From positions 62,001-126,000 of the forward strand of contig NZ_AUHX01000005.1 of NCBI RefSeq assembly GCF_000423405.1: a stretch of DNA of 64,000 nt, written 5' to 3'. The notes beneath the pieces were generated by a model. That model was given only the letters and a program-made list of their open reading frames with translations. It ran no database searches and was not told the DNA's origin. Source of the stretch: Mesonia mobilis DSM 19841. GTDB taxonomy: Bacteria; Bacteroidota; Bacteroidia; Flavobacteriales; Flavobacteriaceae. The translations under genes were made by a program, and so were the position numbers. How positions within the stretch are numbered: position 1 is the first letter of the stretch; every line of letters begins with the position of its first letter. Of this stretch, positions 16,900-25,397 are shown one piece after another.

Positions 16900-17448
16900 G
16901 TGAAAGATAAACTTTTAACAGACCTACTTCAACTAAACACAACTCCCGAAAACCGAAAGTTTTTCACCCAAAAATTATTAGTATCACCACAATTGATTGA
17001 AGTAGTTCCTGTATTTATTCTAGATGAGCATAAAGATGTTTCAGGTAAAGCAGCTCGCGCTTTAGAATTGGTTTGTCAAAAAGATGCTGCTTTAATATTT
17101 CAGCATAAAAAGAAATTGTTTAAAATCGCTTCAATAGCAAAACAAGATGATGTGATTAGACCTTTGGCTAAAATTTTTGAATTATGGACGCTCGATCATT
17201 TCAGTAAAAATCCTACGATTCAACTTCAAACTAAAGATCAAGAGAAAATTACTACGATTTGTTTCGATTGGTTAATTAGTCCGCAAAAAGTGGCACCACA
17301 AGCTTACAGTATGCAAACTTTGTATTTATTAGGCACAAAAACAGCGTGGATTCACCCGGAATTAAAGCTTATTTTAGAGCAAAATTATGCTCGAGGCACT
17401 TCAGGATATAAAGCGCGCGCCAGAAAAATTTTAACTGAAATAGGTTAG
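16900..17448 (+). CDS. HEAT-repeat-like protein of unknown function
   Basis: A 182-residue, all-helical, soluble protein that begins with GTG. Its helical pairs (VVPVFILDEHKDVSGKAARALELV, then DDVIRPLAKIFELW and QAYSMQTLYLLG) look like HEAT/ARM repeats. I recall close relatives in flavobacterial genomes carrying the label 'adenylosuccinate lyase', apparently carried over from the neighbouring purB; nothing in the sequence supports a lyase, as the SSxMPxKxN loop is absent. No signal peptide. It follows the sirtuin gene by 15 nt and may partner it. Confidence 0.75.
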   Translation: MKDKLLTDLLQLNTTPENRKFFTQKLLVSPQLIEVVPVFILDEHKDVSGKAARALELVCQKDAALIFQHKKKLFKIASIAKQDDVIRPLAKIFELWTLDHFSKNPTIQLQTKDQEKITTICFDWLISPQKVAPQAYSMQTLYLLGTKTAWIHPELKLILEQNYARGTSGYKARARKILTEIG

Positions 17449-17449
17449 C

Positions 17450-17635
17450 TTACATTTTAAACCACTTCTCTATTTCTGCATCTAATTCTTTTACTGAAAT
17501 ATGACCAATACCACTAGTATAAGTATTTTCACGCTGTCTTTTCTCTAAAACTATAAGTTTACCAACTAGCTCATCGATGGTAAAATGATCGGGAAAATTT
17601 TCTAATTCTCGTTGTAAAACCTTTTTACTTATCAT
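17450..17635 (-). CDS. Small protein of unknown function (61 aa)
   Basis: A short, charged, helical protein with no cysteine or membrane segment. Its layout (an N-terminal 'LQRELENFPDHFTIDELVGKL' helix pair, a linker with TYTSGIGHIS, then a C-terminal 'ELDAEIEKWF' helix) recalls small antitoxin-like proteins that neutralise RelE/ParE toxins, and the terminal Trp-Phe helix could be a partner-binding segment. No toxin gene is adjacent, so this remains a guess. It lies head to head with purB, with a 162-base intergenic region between, and converges with the HEAT-like gene. Confidence 0.55.
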   Translation of the reverse strand: MISKKVLQRELENFPDHFTIDELVGKLIVLEKRQRENTYTSGIGHISVKELDAEIEKWFKM

Positions 17636-17797
17636 TTTGTAAAATATGAGAATTCTAAATTACAATTAATTTCTACTGAATAATTTAAATTTTTGATAAT
17701 TAACAATTTACATTGCCATAAAAATTACTTAGTTAATCTATTTTTTTGCTGAACCTTAAGTTTTATATTTACCGCTTTAAATTTTTAAAGCAAACCT

Positions 17798-19132
17798 ATG
17801 AATCCGCTTCAGGCAATTTCACCAATCGACGGGAGATATGCTTCCAAAACCAAAGATCTAGTTTCTTATTTTAGCGAAGAAGCGCTAATCAAGTATCGAG
17901 TAAAAGTAGAGATCGAATATTTTATCGCACTTTGTGAATTACCTTTACCTCAACTACAAAAAGTAGACGCTTCTTATTTTCCTAAACTTCGTGAGATCTA
18001 TGAAAATTTTTCTGTGGAAGATGCGCAAGCGGTAAAAGATATAGAATCGGTGACCAATCACGATGTAAAAGCGGTTGAATATTTCATCAAAAAAGAAATG
18101 GATGAGCTAGGTTTAACCGAATCTAAAGAATTTATTCATTTTGGTTTAACTTCTCAAGATATTAATAACACCTCGGTACCATTAAGTTTAAAAGATGCGA
18201 TCGAGCAAGTTTATTATCCGGTTTTAAACGAGGTTTTAGATAAACTAAAAGAAATGGCAGAAGACTGGAAAGAAATTCCGCTACTTGCCAGAACTCACGG
18301 GCAACCTGCCTCTCCTACTCGTTTAGGTAAAGAAATTGATGTGTTTATTACGCGTATCGAAGAGCAAATAAAAACCTTAGCGCAAACCCCGACAGCAGCA
18401 AAATTTGGTGGCGCAACCGGTAATTACAACGCACACAAAGTTGCTTACCCAACTATCGACTGGAAAAAATTTGGAACCGAATTCGTAGAAAGCTTAGGGA
18501 TGAAGCACTCCTTCCCGACCACTCAAATCGAGCATTACGATTATATGGCGGCAACTTTCGATGCTTTAAAACGTATCAATACCATTTTGATCGATCTAGA
18601 TCGTGATATCTGGACGTACGTTTCGATGGATTATTTTAAGCAAAAAATTAAAAAAGGTGAAGTAGGTTCTTCTGCGATGCCACATAAAGTAAACCCGATC
18701 GATTTTGAAAATAGCGAAGGTAATTTAGGGATCGCCAACGCTTTATTTGAGCATTTAGCAGCAAAATTACCGGTAAGCCGTTTACAACGAGACCTTACCG
18801 ATAGTACGGTGTTAAGAACGATTGGAATGCCAATGGGACATACGTTAATCGCTTTACAATCTACTTTAAAAGGATTGAATAAATTATTGCTGAATGAAGA
18901 TAAACTTCACGAAGATCTAGAGAAAAACTGGGCTGTTGTTGCCGAAGCGATACAAACTATCTTACGTCGCGAAGCTTACCCAAATCCTTATGAAGCTTTA
19001 AAAGGTTTAACCAGAACCAACGAGAAAATCACTGCAAAAAGTATTGCAGATTTTATTGAAACGCTAGAGGTTTCTGAAGAAATAAAAGCTGAATTAAAAG
19101 TGATTACTCCGCAAAATTATACCGGTATTTAA
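17798..19132 (+). CDS. purB: Adenylosuccinate lyase
   Basis: A 444-residue fumarase/aspartase-superfamily enzyme. It cleaves SAICAR to AICAR and adenylosuccinate to AMP, each releasing fumarate, in purine synthesis. Evidence: the start PLQAISPIDGRYASKT; HFGLTSQDINNTS; RTHGQPASPTRLGKE with the catalytic His; and the mobile signature loop GSSAMPHKVNPIDFENSEGN at about residues 289-308, which carries the catalytic Ser. The length and subtype match the E. coli-like branch. It is followed by a terminator at 19159-19192. Confidence 0.98.
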   Translation: MNPLQAISPIDGRYASKTKDLVSYFSEEALIKYRVKVEIEYFIALCELPLPQLQKVDASYFPKLREIYENFSVEDAQAVKDIESVTNHDVKAVEYFIKKEMDELGLTESKEFIHFGLTSQDINNTSVPLSLKDAIEQVYYPVLNEVLDKLKEMAEDWKEIPLLARTHGQPASPTRLGKEIDVFITRIEEQIKTLAQTPTAAKFGGATGNYNAHKVAYPTIDWKKFGTEFVESLGMKHSFPTTQIEHYDYMAATFDALKRINTILIDLDRDIWTYVSMDYFKQKIKKGEVGSSAMPHKVNPIDFENSEGNLGIANALFEHLAAKLPVSRLQRDLTDSTVLRTIGMPMGHTLIALQSTLKGLNKLLLNEDKLHEDLEKNWAVVAEAIQTILRREAYPNPYEALKGLTRTNEKITAKSIADFIETLEVSEEIKAELKVITPQNYTGI

Positions 19133-19158
19133 AATTTTTAAATTGCTGAATACTATAG

Positions 19159-19192
19159 AAAAGCTCGAAGTTTATTTAACTTCGGGCTTTTT
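19159..19192 (+). terminator. Intrinsic terminator after purB
   Basis: A stem of about 14 bp with one G-U pair (19159-19172 with 19178-19191) and a 5-nt loop, ending in a T run. It separates purB from the pentapeptide gene that starts 10 nt later. Confidence 0.75.
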
Positions 19193-19201
19193 AATTTTAA
19201 G

Positions 19202-19765
19202 ATGAAATATTACCAAGACGAAACTTTTAAAAACGTAGATTTTTCAACTGAAAAAGAAATTGTCGAATTTGACAATTGTAGCTTTCAAAATTGTCAATTT
19301 ACCGGAATGAAGTTACTCAACTTCAATTTTATAGAATGTGAGTTTCATACCTGCGATTTTAGCGCTGCCAACTTAAGTTCTTGCAGTCTTAACGATTGTA
19401 ATTTTGAAGCTTGTAAACTCTTAGGCTTACGCTTCGACCTTTGCAACCCATTTTTATTTCAGGTGAATTTTAAAGACTGTCAGCTTGATTTTTCTTCGTT
19501 CTACCAATGTAAGATGAAGAAAACCAATTTTGAAAATTGCAGTTTAAAAGAAGTAGATTTTACAGAAGCCGATCTTGAAGGGAGCAACTTTCACGAAAGC
19601 TTGTTAAGCGGAGCTGTATTTGAACGCAGTAACATAGTAAAAAGCAATTTTACGACTGCGCAAAACTTCAACATCAACCCGGAAATAAACAACATAAAAG
19701 CAGCCCACTTTTCAAAAGAAAATCTTAGCGGACTGCTTTTAAATTATGGAATAATGATTAAATAA
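19202..19765 (+). CDS. Pentapeptide-repeat protein, McbG/Qnr-like
   Basis: A 187-residue protein made almost entirely of pentapeptide repeats (A/C-[D/N]-[L/F]-x-x), such as FDNCSFQNCQFTG, NDCNFEACKL, FENCSLKEVDFTEADLEGSNF and ERSNIVKSNF. These fold into a right-handed square beta-helix that mimics B-DNA. The C-terminal NINPEINNI stretch and the final hydrophobic helix resemble, from memory, McbG (also about 187 aa), the microcin B17 immunity protein, and the tail of Qnr; both protect DNA gyrase. Gyrase binding here is inferred, not shown. Frequent Cys at the repeat positions is notable. Confidence 0.85.
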   Translation: MKYYQDETFKNVDFSTEKEIVEFDNCSFQNCQFTGMKLLNFNFIECEFHTCDFSAANLSSCSLNDCNFEACKLLGLRFDLCNPFLFQVNFKDCQLDFSSFYQCKMKKTNFENCSLKEVDFTEADLEGSNFHESLLSGAVFERSNIVKSNFTTAQNFNINPEINNIKAAHFSKENLSGLLLNYGIMIK

Positions 19766-20938
19766 TTATCCTCTTCTAAATTTAGAAGTCTCTTCAAAAA
19801 CGTGTTCTAAAATTGCCTTGTCCTGGTCTGAAAAAGAAATGCTGCGTCTTTCCATTACTTTTTCAGCAACTTCAAAAGCTTTATTGGTTTTATAGGTGGT
19901 TGTTCCGCTACTGCCGCCCCAACTAAAACTCGGTACAAAATTTCTAGGGAAACCGGCACCAAAAATATTAGAACTTACACCAACTACTGTTCCTGTATTA
20001 AACATCGTGTTAATTCCGCATTTAGAATGATCTCCCATCATTAATCCGCAAAATTGTAATCCGGTTTTGGCAAAACCTTCGGTTTCGTAACTCCACAATC
20101 TTACCTCAGCATAATTATTCTTCAAGTTAGAATTATTGGTATCGGCTCCTAAATTGCACCATTCACCTAAAACAGCATTTCCTAAAAAGCCGTCGTGCCC
20201 TTTATTAGAATAACCAAATATTACTGAATTATTTACCTCTCCTCCAACTTTACTATGCGGTCCAACGGTGGTTGGTCCATAAATTTTTGCACCCATTTTT
20301 AAAGTTGAATGCTCGCAAAGTGCAAACGGACCGCGTACGCTACAAGCTTCCATCACTTCAGCATCTTTACCGATGTAAATTGGTCCGTTACTCGCGTTTA
20401 AACTAGCAATGGTTAATTTTGCACCTTCTTCTACAAAAATGCGTTCTTTATTTATACAGAAAACAGATTCAGGAATTTCTGCAGATTCTCGATCTTTGGT
20501 TAACCAGTAAAAATCTCTTTCGATAGCATCGCCGTTCTTAGAAAAAATATCCCAAGTATTTTCGATAAACAAAGGTTCTTCTTCTACTTCTATGGTATCA
20601 AAACTTTCTAGATCTATTTCTTCATCTTCCGCAGTTAGAAAAGCGACATAAGTATCTTGATGAACGATCACTTGATTAGCCTTTAGATTTTCTATTTGCT
20701 GCAATAAACTTTCTGAAGGAAAATACGCTCCATTAATCATCACGTTCTGTTCTAACTCCACCATTGGCCATTTTTCAGATAAATAAGCTTCAGTAACGGT
20801 AGTCGTTGTACTTTCTAGCAAAAGTTCCCACTTTTCACGAATGGTTAAAATACCTACACGAATATCGGCAACCGGTCGTGTAAAAGTGAAAGGCAATAAT
20901 TTATTTCTGGCATCTCCGTCAAAGAGTATATAATTCAT
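19766..20938 (-). CDS. GlmU-like sugar-nucleotidyltransferase family protein
   Basis: A 390-residue protein starting MNYILFDGDARNKLLPFTFTRPVADIR; I chose the ATG at 20938 because this is the conserved N-terminus and the region upstream of it is not family-like. The N-terminal half resembles a nucleotidyltransferase, while the C-terminal half is a left-handed beta-helix of hexapeptide repeats (IYGPTTVGPHSKVGGEVNNSVIFGYSNKGH and LGADTNNSNLKNNYAEVRLW). It ends SKFRRG. The family is widely conserved in Bacteroidetes beside true GlmU; it probably handles a sugar-nucleotide, but no activity is assigned. It converges with the pentapeptide gene with no gap. Confidence 0.88.
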   Translation of the reverse strand: MNYILFDGDARNKLLPFTFTRPVADIRVGILTIREKWELLLESTTTTVTEAYLSEKWPMVELEQNVMINGAYFPSESLLQQIENLKANQVIVHQDTYVAFLTAEDEEIDLESFDTIEVEEEPLFIENTWDIFSKNGDAIERDFYWLTKDRESAEIPESVFCINKERIFVEEGAKLTIASLNASNGPIYIGKDAEVMEACSVRGPFALCEHSTLKMGAKIYGPTTVGPHSKVGGEVNNSVIFGYSNKGHDGFLGNAVLGEWCNLGADTNNSNLKNNYAEVRLWSYETEGFAKTGLQFCGLMMGDHSKCGINTMFNTGTVVGVSSNIFGAGFPRNFVPSFSWGGSSGTTTYKTNKAFEVAEKVMERRSISFSDQDKAILEHVFEETSKFRRG

Positions 20939-20981
20939 AAGATTGTGTTTTGGTAGCGAATTTAAAAAGTAATCTACAAGA

Positions 20982-21437
20982 TTAGTCTTTACAAGCTTGT
21001 TTTTTTCGAGTATCGACAATCGAGAGTATTTTCCAGGCTTTGTCGATATAAATAAGTTGAAAGTTATTTACGCCACAATGGCTTAATTCATTATTGATGT
21101 AAAACTCGTAAGGCATCCAAACATTTGCCAAATAACCATCGGTATTCACTGTTAAATTCCCTAGTCGTTCTTCAAAATTAACTTCCGCAGGAATAGAAGA
21201 AATTGAACTTACGAATTTTTCGTAACTATCGGTATTCACCACCATTTTTCCGTTTTCTTTTTTTCCGATAGATTTTAGTTGAACTTTTTCAAAAGCAAAA
21301 GTTTTCAGTTTTACACTGTCTTGATCGTGAAAAGCTTTAAAAAACTCTTGAACCATATGCTTTGCAGCCGCTTCTGAAGGTTGAGAAAAACTGCTAAAAC
21401 CTATAAAAAACAACAGGATAAAAGTGAAAAATCGCAT
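20982..21437 (-). CDS. Exported NTF2-like (SnoaL-fold) protein
   Basis: A 151-residue protein with a signal peptide (about 1-19, ending FSQ). The mature part has the nuclear-transport-factor-2-like layout: an N-terminal helix AAKHMVQEFFKAFHDQDSVKLKTFAF, a central LGNLTVNTDGYLANVWMPYEFYINN and the closing strands NNFQLIYIDKAWKILSIVDTRK. Such proteins hold small ligands in a cone-shaped pocket or form dimers; substrate unknown. It lies 43 nt upstream of the GlmU-like gene on the same strand, divergent from panB. Confidence 0.82.
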   Translation of the reverse strand: MRFFTFILLFFIGFSSFSQPSEAAAKHMVQEFFKAFHDQDSVKLKTFAFEKVQLKSIGKKENGKMVVNTDSYEKFVSSISSIPAEVNFEERLGNLTVNTDGYLANVWMPYEFYINNELSHCGVNNFQLIYIDKAWKILSIVDTRKKQACKD

Positions 21438-21500
21438 AGCGTTAATGTTTTGATGTTCGTGTACTAATTTAGTACTTTTACTTCAACAAAAAACAAGAAA

Positions 21501-22319
21501 ATGTCTGTTGCAAAAAAACAATATAAAAGAGTTACGGTAAAATCGTTGGTAGAAATGAAAGCCAACAAAGAAAAAATTTCGATGCTTACAGCTTACGATT
21601 TCACGATGGCGAGTATTGTAGATGGTGCCGGGATCGATGTGATTTTAGTAGGAGATTCTGCAGCCAATACGATGGCCGGTCACGAAACCACTTTACCGAT
21701 AACGCTTGACCAAATGATTTACCACGCTTCTTCTGTAATTAGAGGGATTAATCGATCGTTAGTAGTGGTAGATTTACCATTTGGTTCTTACCAAAGTGAT
21801 CCAAAAGAAGCTTTGCGTTCTGCGATTAGAATTATGAAAGAAAGTGGCGCACACGCTTTAAAACTTGAAGGTGGTAAAGAAATTAAAGATTCGATTAAAC
21901 GAATTTTAAATGCCGGTATTCCTGTCATGGGACATTTAGGATTAACGCCACAATCGATCTATAAATTTGGAACGTATACCGTTAGAGCGAAAGAAGAAGC
22001 TGAAGCCGAAAAGCTCAAAGCCGATGCTAAAATGCTAGAGAAAATAGGCTGTTTTGCAGTAGTTTTAGAAAAAGTACCCGCAAAACTTGCTAAAGAAGTA
22101 GCCGAAAGTATCTCGATTCCTGTCATTGGGATTGGCGCCGGTAACGGAGTTGATGGTCAGGTATTAGTAGTTCACGATATGCTAGGGATGACGCACGAAT
22201 TTAATCCGCGTTTTTTACGTCGTTATTTAGATTTACATACCGAAATGACCAATGCTTTTGCAGCTTATCATAAAGATGTGAAATCGGGTGATTTCCCGAA
22301 CGAGAACGAGCAATATTAA
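21501..22319 (+). CDS. panB: 3-methyl-2-oxobutanoate hydroxymethyltransferase
   Basis: A 272-residue TIM-barrel enzyme, the first step of pantothenate (and so CoA) synthesis: it adds a hydroxymethyl group from methylene-tetrahydrofolate to ketoisovalerate, giving ketopantoate. Motifs: [41 protein letters not shown] with the Mg-binding acidic residues, [19 protein letters not shown] and [24 protein letters not shown]. Normal length. It leads an operon with the cupin gene (1-nt overlap), the SdpI-like gene (1-nt overlap) and an RluA gene; these partners have no evident pantothenate role. Confidence 0.97.
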   Translation: MSVAKKQYKRVTVKSLVEMKANKEKISMLTAYDFTMASIVDGAGIDVILVGDSAANTMAGHETTLPITLDQMIYHASSVIRGINRSLVVVDLPFGSYQSDPKEALRSAIRIMKESGAHALKLEGGKEIKDSIKRILNAGIPVMGHLGLTPQSIYKFGTYTVRAKEEAEAEKLKADAKMLEKIGCFAVVLEKVPAKLAKEVAESISIPVIGIGAGNGVDGQVLVVHDMLGMTHEFNPRFLRRYLDLHTEMTNAFAAYHKDVKSGDFPNENEQY

Positions 22320-22822
22320 TGACGGAAGCCGAAAAAATAATTCAGCGACTTGAACTTGAACCGCATCCGGAAGGTGGTTATTTTAAAGAAACTTACCGTA
22401 GTGAAGGTAAAATTTTAGAAAATCAACTTCCCGATGTGTTTGACGGAGATCGTAATTTTTCTACTTGTATTTATTTTCTACTGACTTCTGAAACCTTTTC
22501 AGCATTTCATAAAATTAATCAAGACGAATTTTGGCATTTTTATAAAGGAAGCGCCATTCAGCTTTTTATGATTTCTGAAGAAGGAAAACTTTCTGAAGTG
22601 ATTATTGGCAACAACCTAGAAAATGGCGAAGTTCCGCAATTTGTGGTTCCTAAAAATTATTGGTTTGCCGCAAGAATAATTCAACCAGAATCTTATGCTT
22701 TGGTAGGTTGCACCGTTTCACCGGGTTTCGATTTTAGAGATTTCACTTTACCGAGTAGCGCTGAATTATTAGAAAAATTTCCGCAGCACGAAAAAGTGAT
22801 CACTCAACTCACGCATAACTAA
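22319..22822 (+). CDS. DUF985 cupin-family protein
   Basis: A 167-residue cupin. The family signature is clear: IIQRLELEPHPEGGYFKETYRS at the start, STCIYFLLTSETFSAFHKINQDEFWHFYKGSAIQLFMI in the middle with possible metal-binding His/Glu, and AARIIQPESYALVGCTVSPGFDFRDFTLPS at the end. DUF985 proteins form small beta-barrels; some bind metal or sugars, but no activity is established. The start overlaps the panB stop by one base (TAATG), so translation is likely coupled. Confidence 0.9.
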   Translation: MTEAEKIIQRLELEPHPEGGYFKETYRSEGKILENQLPDVFDGDRNFSTCIYFLLTSETFSAFHKINQDEFWHFYKGSAIQLFMISEEGKLSEVIIGNNLENGEVPQFVVPKNYWFAARIIQPESYALVGCTVSPGFDFRDFTLPSSAELLEKFPQHEKVITQLTHN

Positions 22823-23172
22823 TGGAAAATCTTTTCAATGCATTTACGACTCCATTATTATTAAGCGGAATCATTTTCGTGATCGTGAGTTTATTGTTGT
22901 TGAAGTTTCCACCGAAAGAAATCAATTCGTTTTACGGTTATCGCACTTCTACTTCTATGGAAACGCAAGAGCAATGGGATTTTGCACAACGCTATTCTTC
23001 CATTATGATGCTTAAATGCGGCATTGGTATGATATTGATTTCGCTTATTGGTCCGTTTCTAACAGGCGTAGATGCAGCCGTTTTATCGATCTCTGCAATT
23101 GTAGTTTTGCTTATTCCGGTGGCGATCTTATTTTATAAAACTGAAAAAGCTATTAAAAATAAGTTTAAGTAA
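22822..23172 (+). CDS. SdpI-family membrane protein
   Basis: A 116-residue membrane protein with three hydrophobic segments (about 10-30, 62-82 and 86-107). The SdpI/YhfL signature INSFYGYRTSTSMETQEQWDFAQRYSS lies at about 34-60. In Bacillus, SdpI gives immunity to the SdpC killing peptide and acts as a receptor that sequesters the repressor SdpR. This short version lacks the extra membrane segments of SdpI and probably has another role. The start overlaps the preceding stop by one base. Confidence 0.85.
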   Translation: MENLFNAFTTPLLLSGIIFVIVSLLLLKFPPKEINSFYGYRTSTSMETQEQWDFAQRYSSIMMLKCGIGMILISLIGPFLTGVDAAVLSISAIVVLLIPVAILFYKTEKAIKNKFK

Positions 23173-23173
23173 T

Positions 23174-23869
23174 TTGAAAAAAGAACATTCTCATAAAGAC
23201 AATTTAAAAGTCGTTTACGAAGACAATCACTTGATCGTCGTCAATAAACGCGCCGGCGATATTGTACAAGGCGATAAAACCGGAGATAAACCTCTAAGTG
23301 AAGTTGTAAAATCTTATTTAAAAGAAAAATACAATAAACCCGGCAATGTATATTTAGGAGTTGTGCATCGTTTAGACCGACCAACAACAGGGATTGTTTT
23401 ATTTGCTAGAACTTCTAAAGCTTTACCACGCTTGAACAAACTTTTTGCTGAAAAGAAGACAGCGAAAACCTATTGGGCGTTGGTAAAAAATGAACCGCCT
23501 AAAAAACAAGATACGCTCGTTCATTATTTAAAGCGAAACCCAAAACAAAATAAATCTTACGCGCATAAAAATGAAGTTCCCGATAGTAAAAAAGCGATTC
23601 TTCATTATAAAATCATAAAAAAGCTAGATAATTACTTTCTGCTGGAAATCGATCTAGAAACGGGAAGGCATCACCAGATTCGTAGTCAGTTATCGGCCAT
23701 TGGGTGCCCAATTAAAGGCGATTTAAAATATGGATTTGATCGCAGCAACAAAGACGCCAGCATTCATTTACACGCCAGAAAACTTACATTAACTCATCCG
23801 GTTCAAAAAGAAGAAATGTCTTTTGTCGCTCCGTTACCCAACGAGCCGCTTTGGAAAGCTTGCGAGTAG
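23174..23869 (+). CDS. RluA-family pseudouridine synthase
   Basis: A 231-residue enzyme that isomerises uridine to pseudouridine in rRNA or tRNA. The catalytic motif HRLDRPTTG (65-73) holds the nucleophilic Asp68, and ETGRHHQIRSQL and LHARKLTLTHP follow. No S4 RNA-binding domain precedes it, so it is the compact RluA/TruC-like form; the target site cannot be told. The start is TTG (23174), just one base after the SdpI-like stop, with no better ATG nearby. Confidence 0.93.
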   Translation: MKKEHSHKDNLKVVYEDNHLIVVNKRAGDIVQGDKTGDKPLSEVVKSYLKEKYNKPGNVYLGVVHRLDRPTTGIVLFARTSKALPRLNKLFAEKKTAKTYWALVKNEPPKKQDTLVHYLKRNPKQNKSYAHKNEVPDSKKAILHYKIIKKLDNYFLLEIDLETGRHHQIRSQLSAIGCPIKGDLKYGFDRSNKDASIHLHARKLTLTHPVQKEEMSFVAPLPNEPLWKACE

Positions 23870-23872
23870 TAA

Positions 23873-24547
23873 TTATTTTAAATTTTCAATCGCTTGTTCA
23901 ACCAAAGGTTCCATCACCGAATAACCTTTTTTATTAGGATGAACACCGTCTTCTGCATATTCCGGATTTAATGATAAATCTTCCATCACCATGCCATCGT
24001 AATAATCTACGTAAGAAATATCATGCTTTGTAGCGTAGGCTGAAAGTAAGTTATTAAGTTGAATGATTTTCTGTTTCGGGTCGATCTTGGCGTTCCAAGG
24101 GAATGCTGCTGCCGGCAATACCGAACATAAGATCACCTCAATATCATTAGCTTTGGCCAATTCTACCATCGAAACAATATTCCCAAAAATGTTTTCTACT
24201 TTAATAGGACCGGTATTTTCTGCGATATCGTTAATACCGGCTAAAATCACTACAGCTTTCGGTTGCAGATCGATCACATCTTCTCGAAAACGCAATAACA
24301 TTTGCGAAGTCGTTTGCCCGCTAATTCCACGATCGAGATATGGATTTTTATCGAAAAACTCCGGCCTTGTTGGCTTCCAAAACTGTGTGATCGAATTTCC
24401 CATAAAAATAATGTGATCTTCTAACGGAATTTCTTCTGCTAATGCTAGATTTTCTTTCTCATAAAATCTAAGATTAGCCCAATCTTTTTGTTGTGCGTTT
24501 GCCATACTGCAAATAAAAACTAAAATGAATAAAATCTTACCGTTCAT
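23873..24547 (-). CDS. Exported SGNH/GDSL hydrolase
   Basis: A 224-residue protein with a signal peptide (about 1-19, ending ANAQ). SGNH blocks: block I FMGNSITQFW with the nucleophile Ser52, a Gly in the GISGQTT segment (block II), ILAGINDIAEN (block III, Asn) and DGVHPNKKGY (block V, Asp and His). The family removes acyl or acetyl groups from lipids or polysaccharides, in this case in the periplasm or outside. Its first 11 bases overlap the end of pxpC, so it is the last gene of the 5-oxoprolinase operon. Confidence 0.9.
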   Translation of the reverse strand: MNGKILFILVFICSMANAQQKDWANLRFYEKENLALAEEIPLEDHIIFMGNSITQFWKPTRPEFFDKNPYLDRGISGQTTSQMLLRFREDVIDLQPKAVVILAGINDIAENTGPIKVENIFGNIVSMVELAKANDIEVILCSVLPAAAFPWNAKIDPKQKIIQLNNLLSAYATKHDISYVDYYDGMVMEDLSLNPEYAEDGVHPNKKGYSVMEPLVEQAIENLK

Positions 24548-25397
24548 AATTTTTTAATTGAAACTGAATAGCATCGCCTTGCTTTTTTTGCGCTAATAAA
24601 TTAATACTTTCTTCGGTTAGCTGAAATATTCTCGGATAACCGCCTGTTGTTTGCGCATCACGCATCAAAATAATGAGATTACCTCCCGGCGTAAATTGAA
24701 CTGTTCCCGGCAAAACAGGTTGTGTTAAAATGGGTTTCAAGTTATTTTCGATTTTCTCTTCTAATTGATAAGCCATTCGGCTATTATTTTTTGAAACGCT
24801 GAATGTTTGCTGAAGTAATTTATCGATCATCGCATCGGTAAGAAAATCAAATTCAGGACCGGGATAAACTTCAATAGCTTCAGAAGCATACTTTTCGGCT
24901 TCGTATTTTAAATGTGCAAAAGTTTTCTCTTTGGTATCACGATATTCAGCAATCTGGAGTTGATCGCCTTTTTGTAAAGCGCTAGTTTTCGTAATAGGTT
25001 CGTACATACTTCTGCTTTTCAACTTCATTTCAGTTTGAAACCCTCCGTTCATAGCCAAATATAAACGTATTCCTTTCGTGATCTGCTTTATTTGAAGTAC
25101 ATCTCCATTTTTAACTTCAAAAGGTCTTAAAAGCTCTATTTTCTTATCATTTAAAGTTACTACGGCTTCTAAACCTGAAAGTGCCACTAACATTTCTTCT
25201 TCAAAAACTAAGGTTGGCCCCATCATCGTGATTTCTAGAACGGCTTCGTATTCGGTATTTCCCACCAAAAGATTTGCAATTTTGGCAGAGTAGCGATCCA
25301 TCACACCACTTTGCGGAACTCCGTAACTCGCAAAACCGGTTCTCCCAAAATCTTGAACGCTGGTTAACAATCCCGGTTGTTTCACTTTAATGCTCAT
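24537..25397 (-). CDS. pxpC: 5-oxoprolinase subunit C (biotin-dependent carboxyltransferase family)
   Basis: A 286-residue KipA/AHS2-domain protein opening IKVKQPGLLTSVQDFGRTGFASYGVPQSGVMD. The central YPGPEFDFL and the C-terminal PGTVQFTPGGNLIILMRDAQTTGGYPRI motifs are diagnostic. With PxpB and PxpA it forms the ATP-dependent bacterial 5-oxoprolinase, which opens 5-oxoproline (a damage product of glutamine and glutamate) to glutamate. It overlaps pxpB by 11 nt and the SGNH gene by 11 nt, which suggests coupled translation. Confidence 0.95.
   Translation of the reverse strand: MSIKVKQPGLLTSVQDFGRTGFASYGVPQSGVMDRYSAKIANLLVGNTEYEAVLEITMMGPTLVFEEEMLVALSGLEAVVTLNDKKIELLRPFEVKNGDVLQIKQITKGIRLYLAMNGGFQTEMKLKSRSMYEPITKTSALQKGDQLQIAEYRDTKEKTFAHLKYEAEKYASEAIEVYPGPEFDFLTDAMIDKLLQQTFSVSKNNSRMAYQLEEKIENNLKPILTQPVLPGTVQFTPGGNLIILMRDAQTTGGYPRIFQLTEESINLLAQKKQGDAIQFQLKNYER

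Noticed and set aside
20939-21019. N-terminal extension of the GlmU-like gene, overlapping the NTF2-like gene
   Set aside because: The conserved family N-terminus MNYILFDGDARNK begins at 20938, and the extension would overlap the end of the upstream gene.
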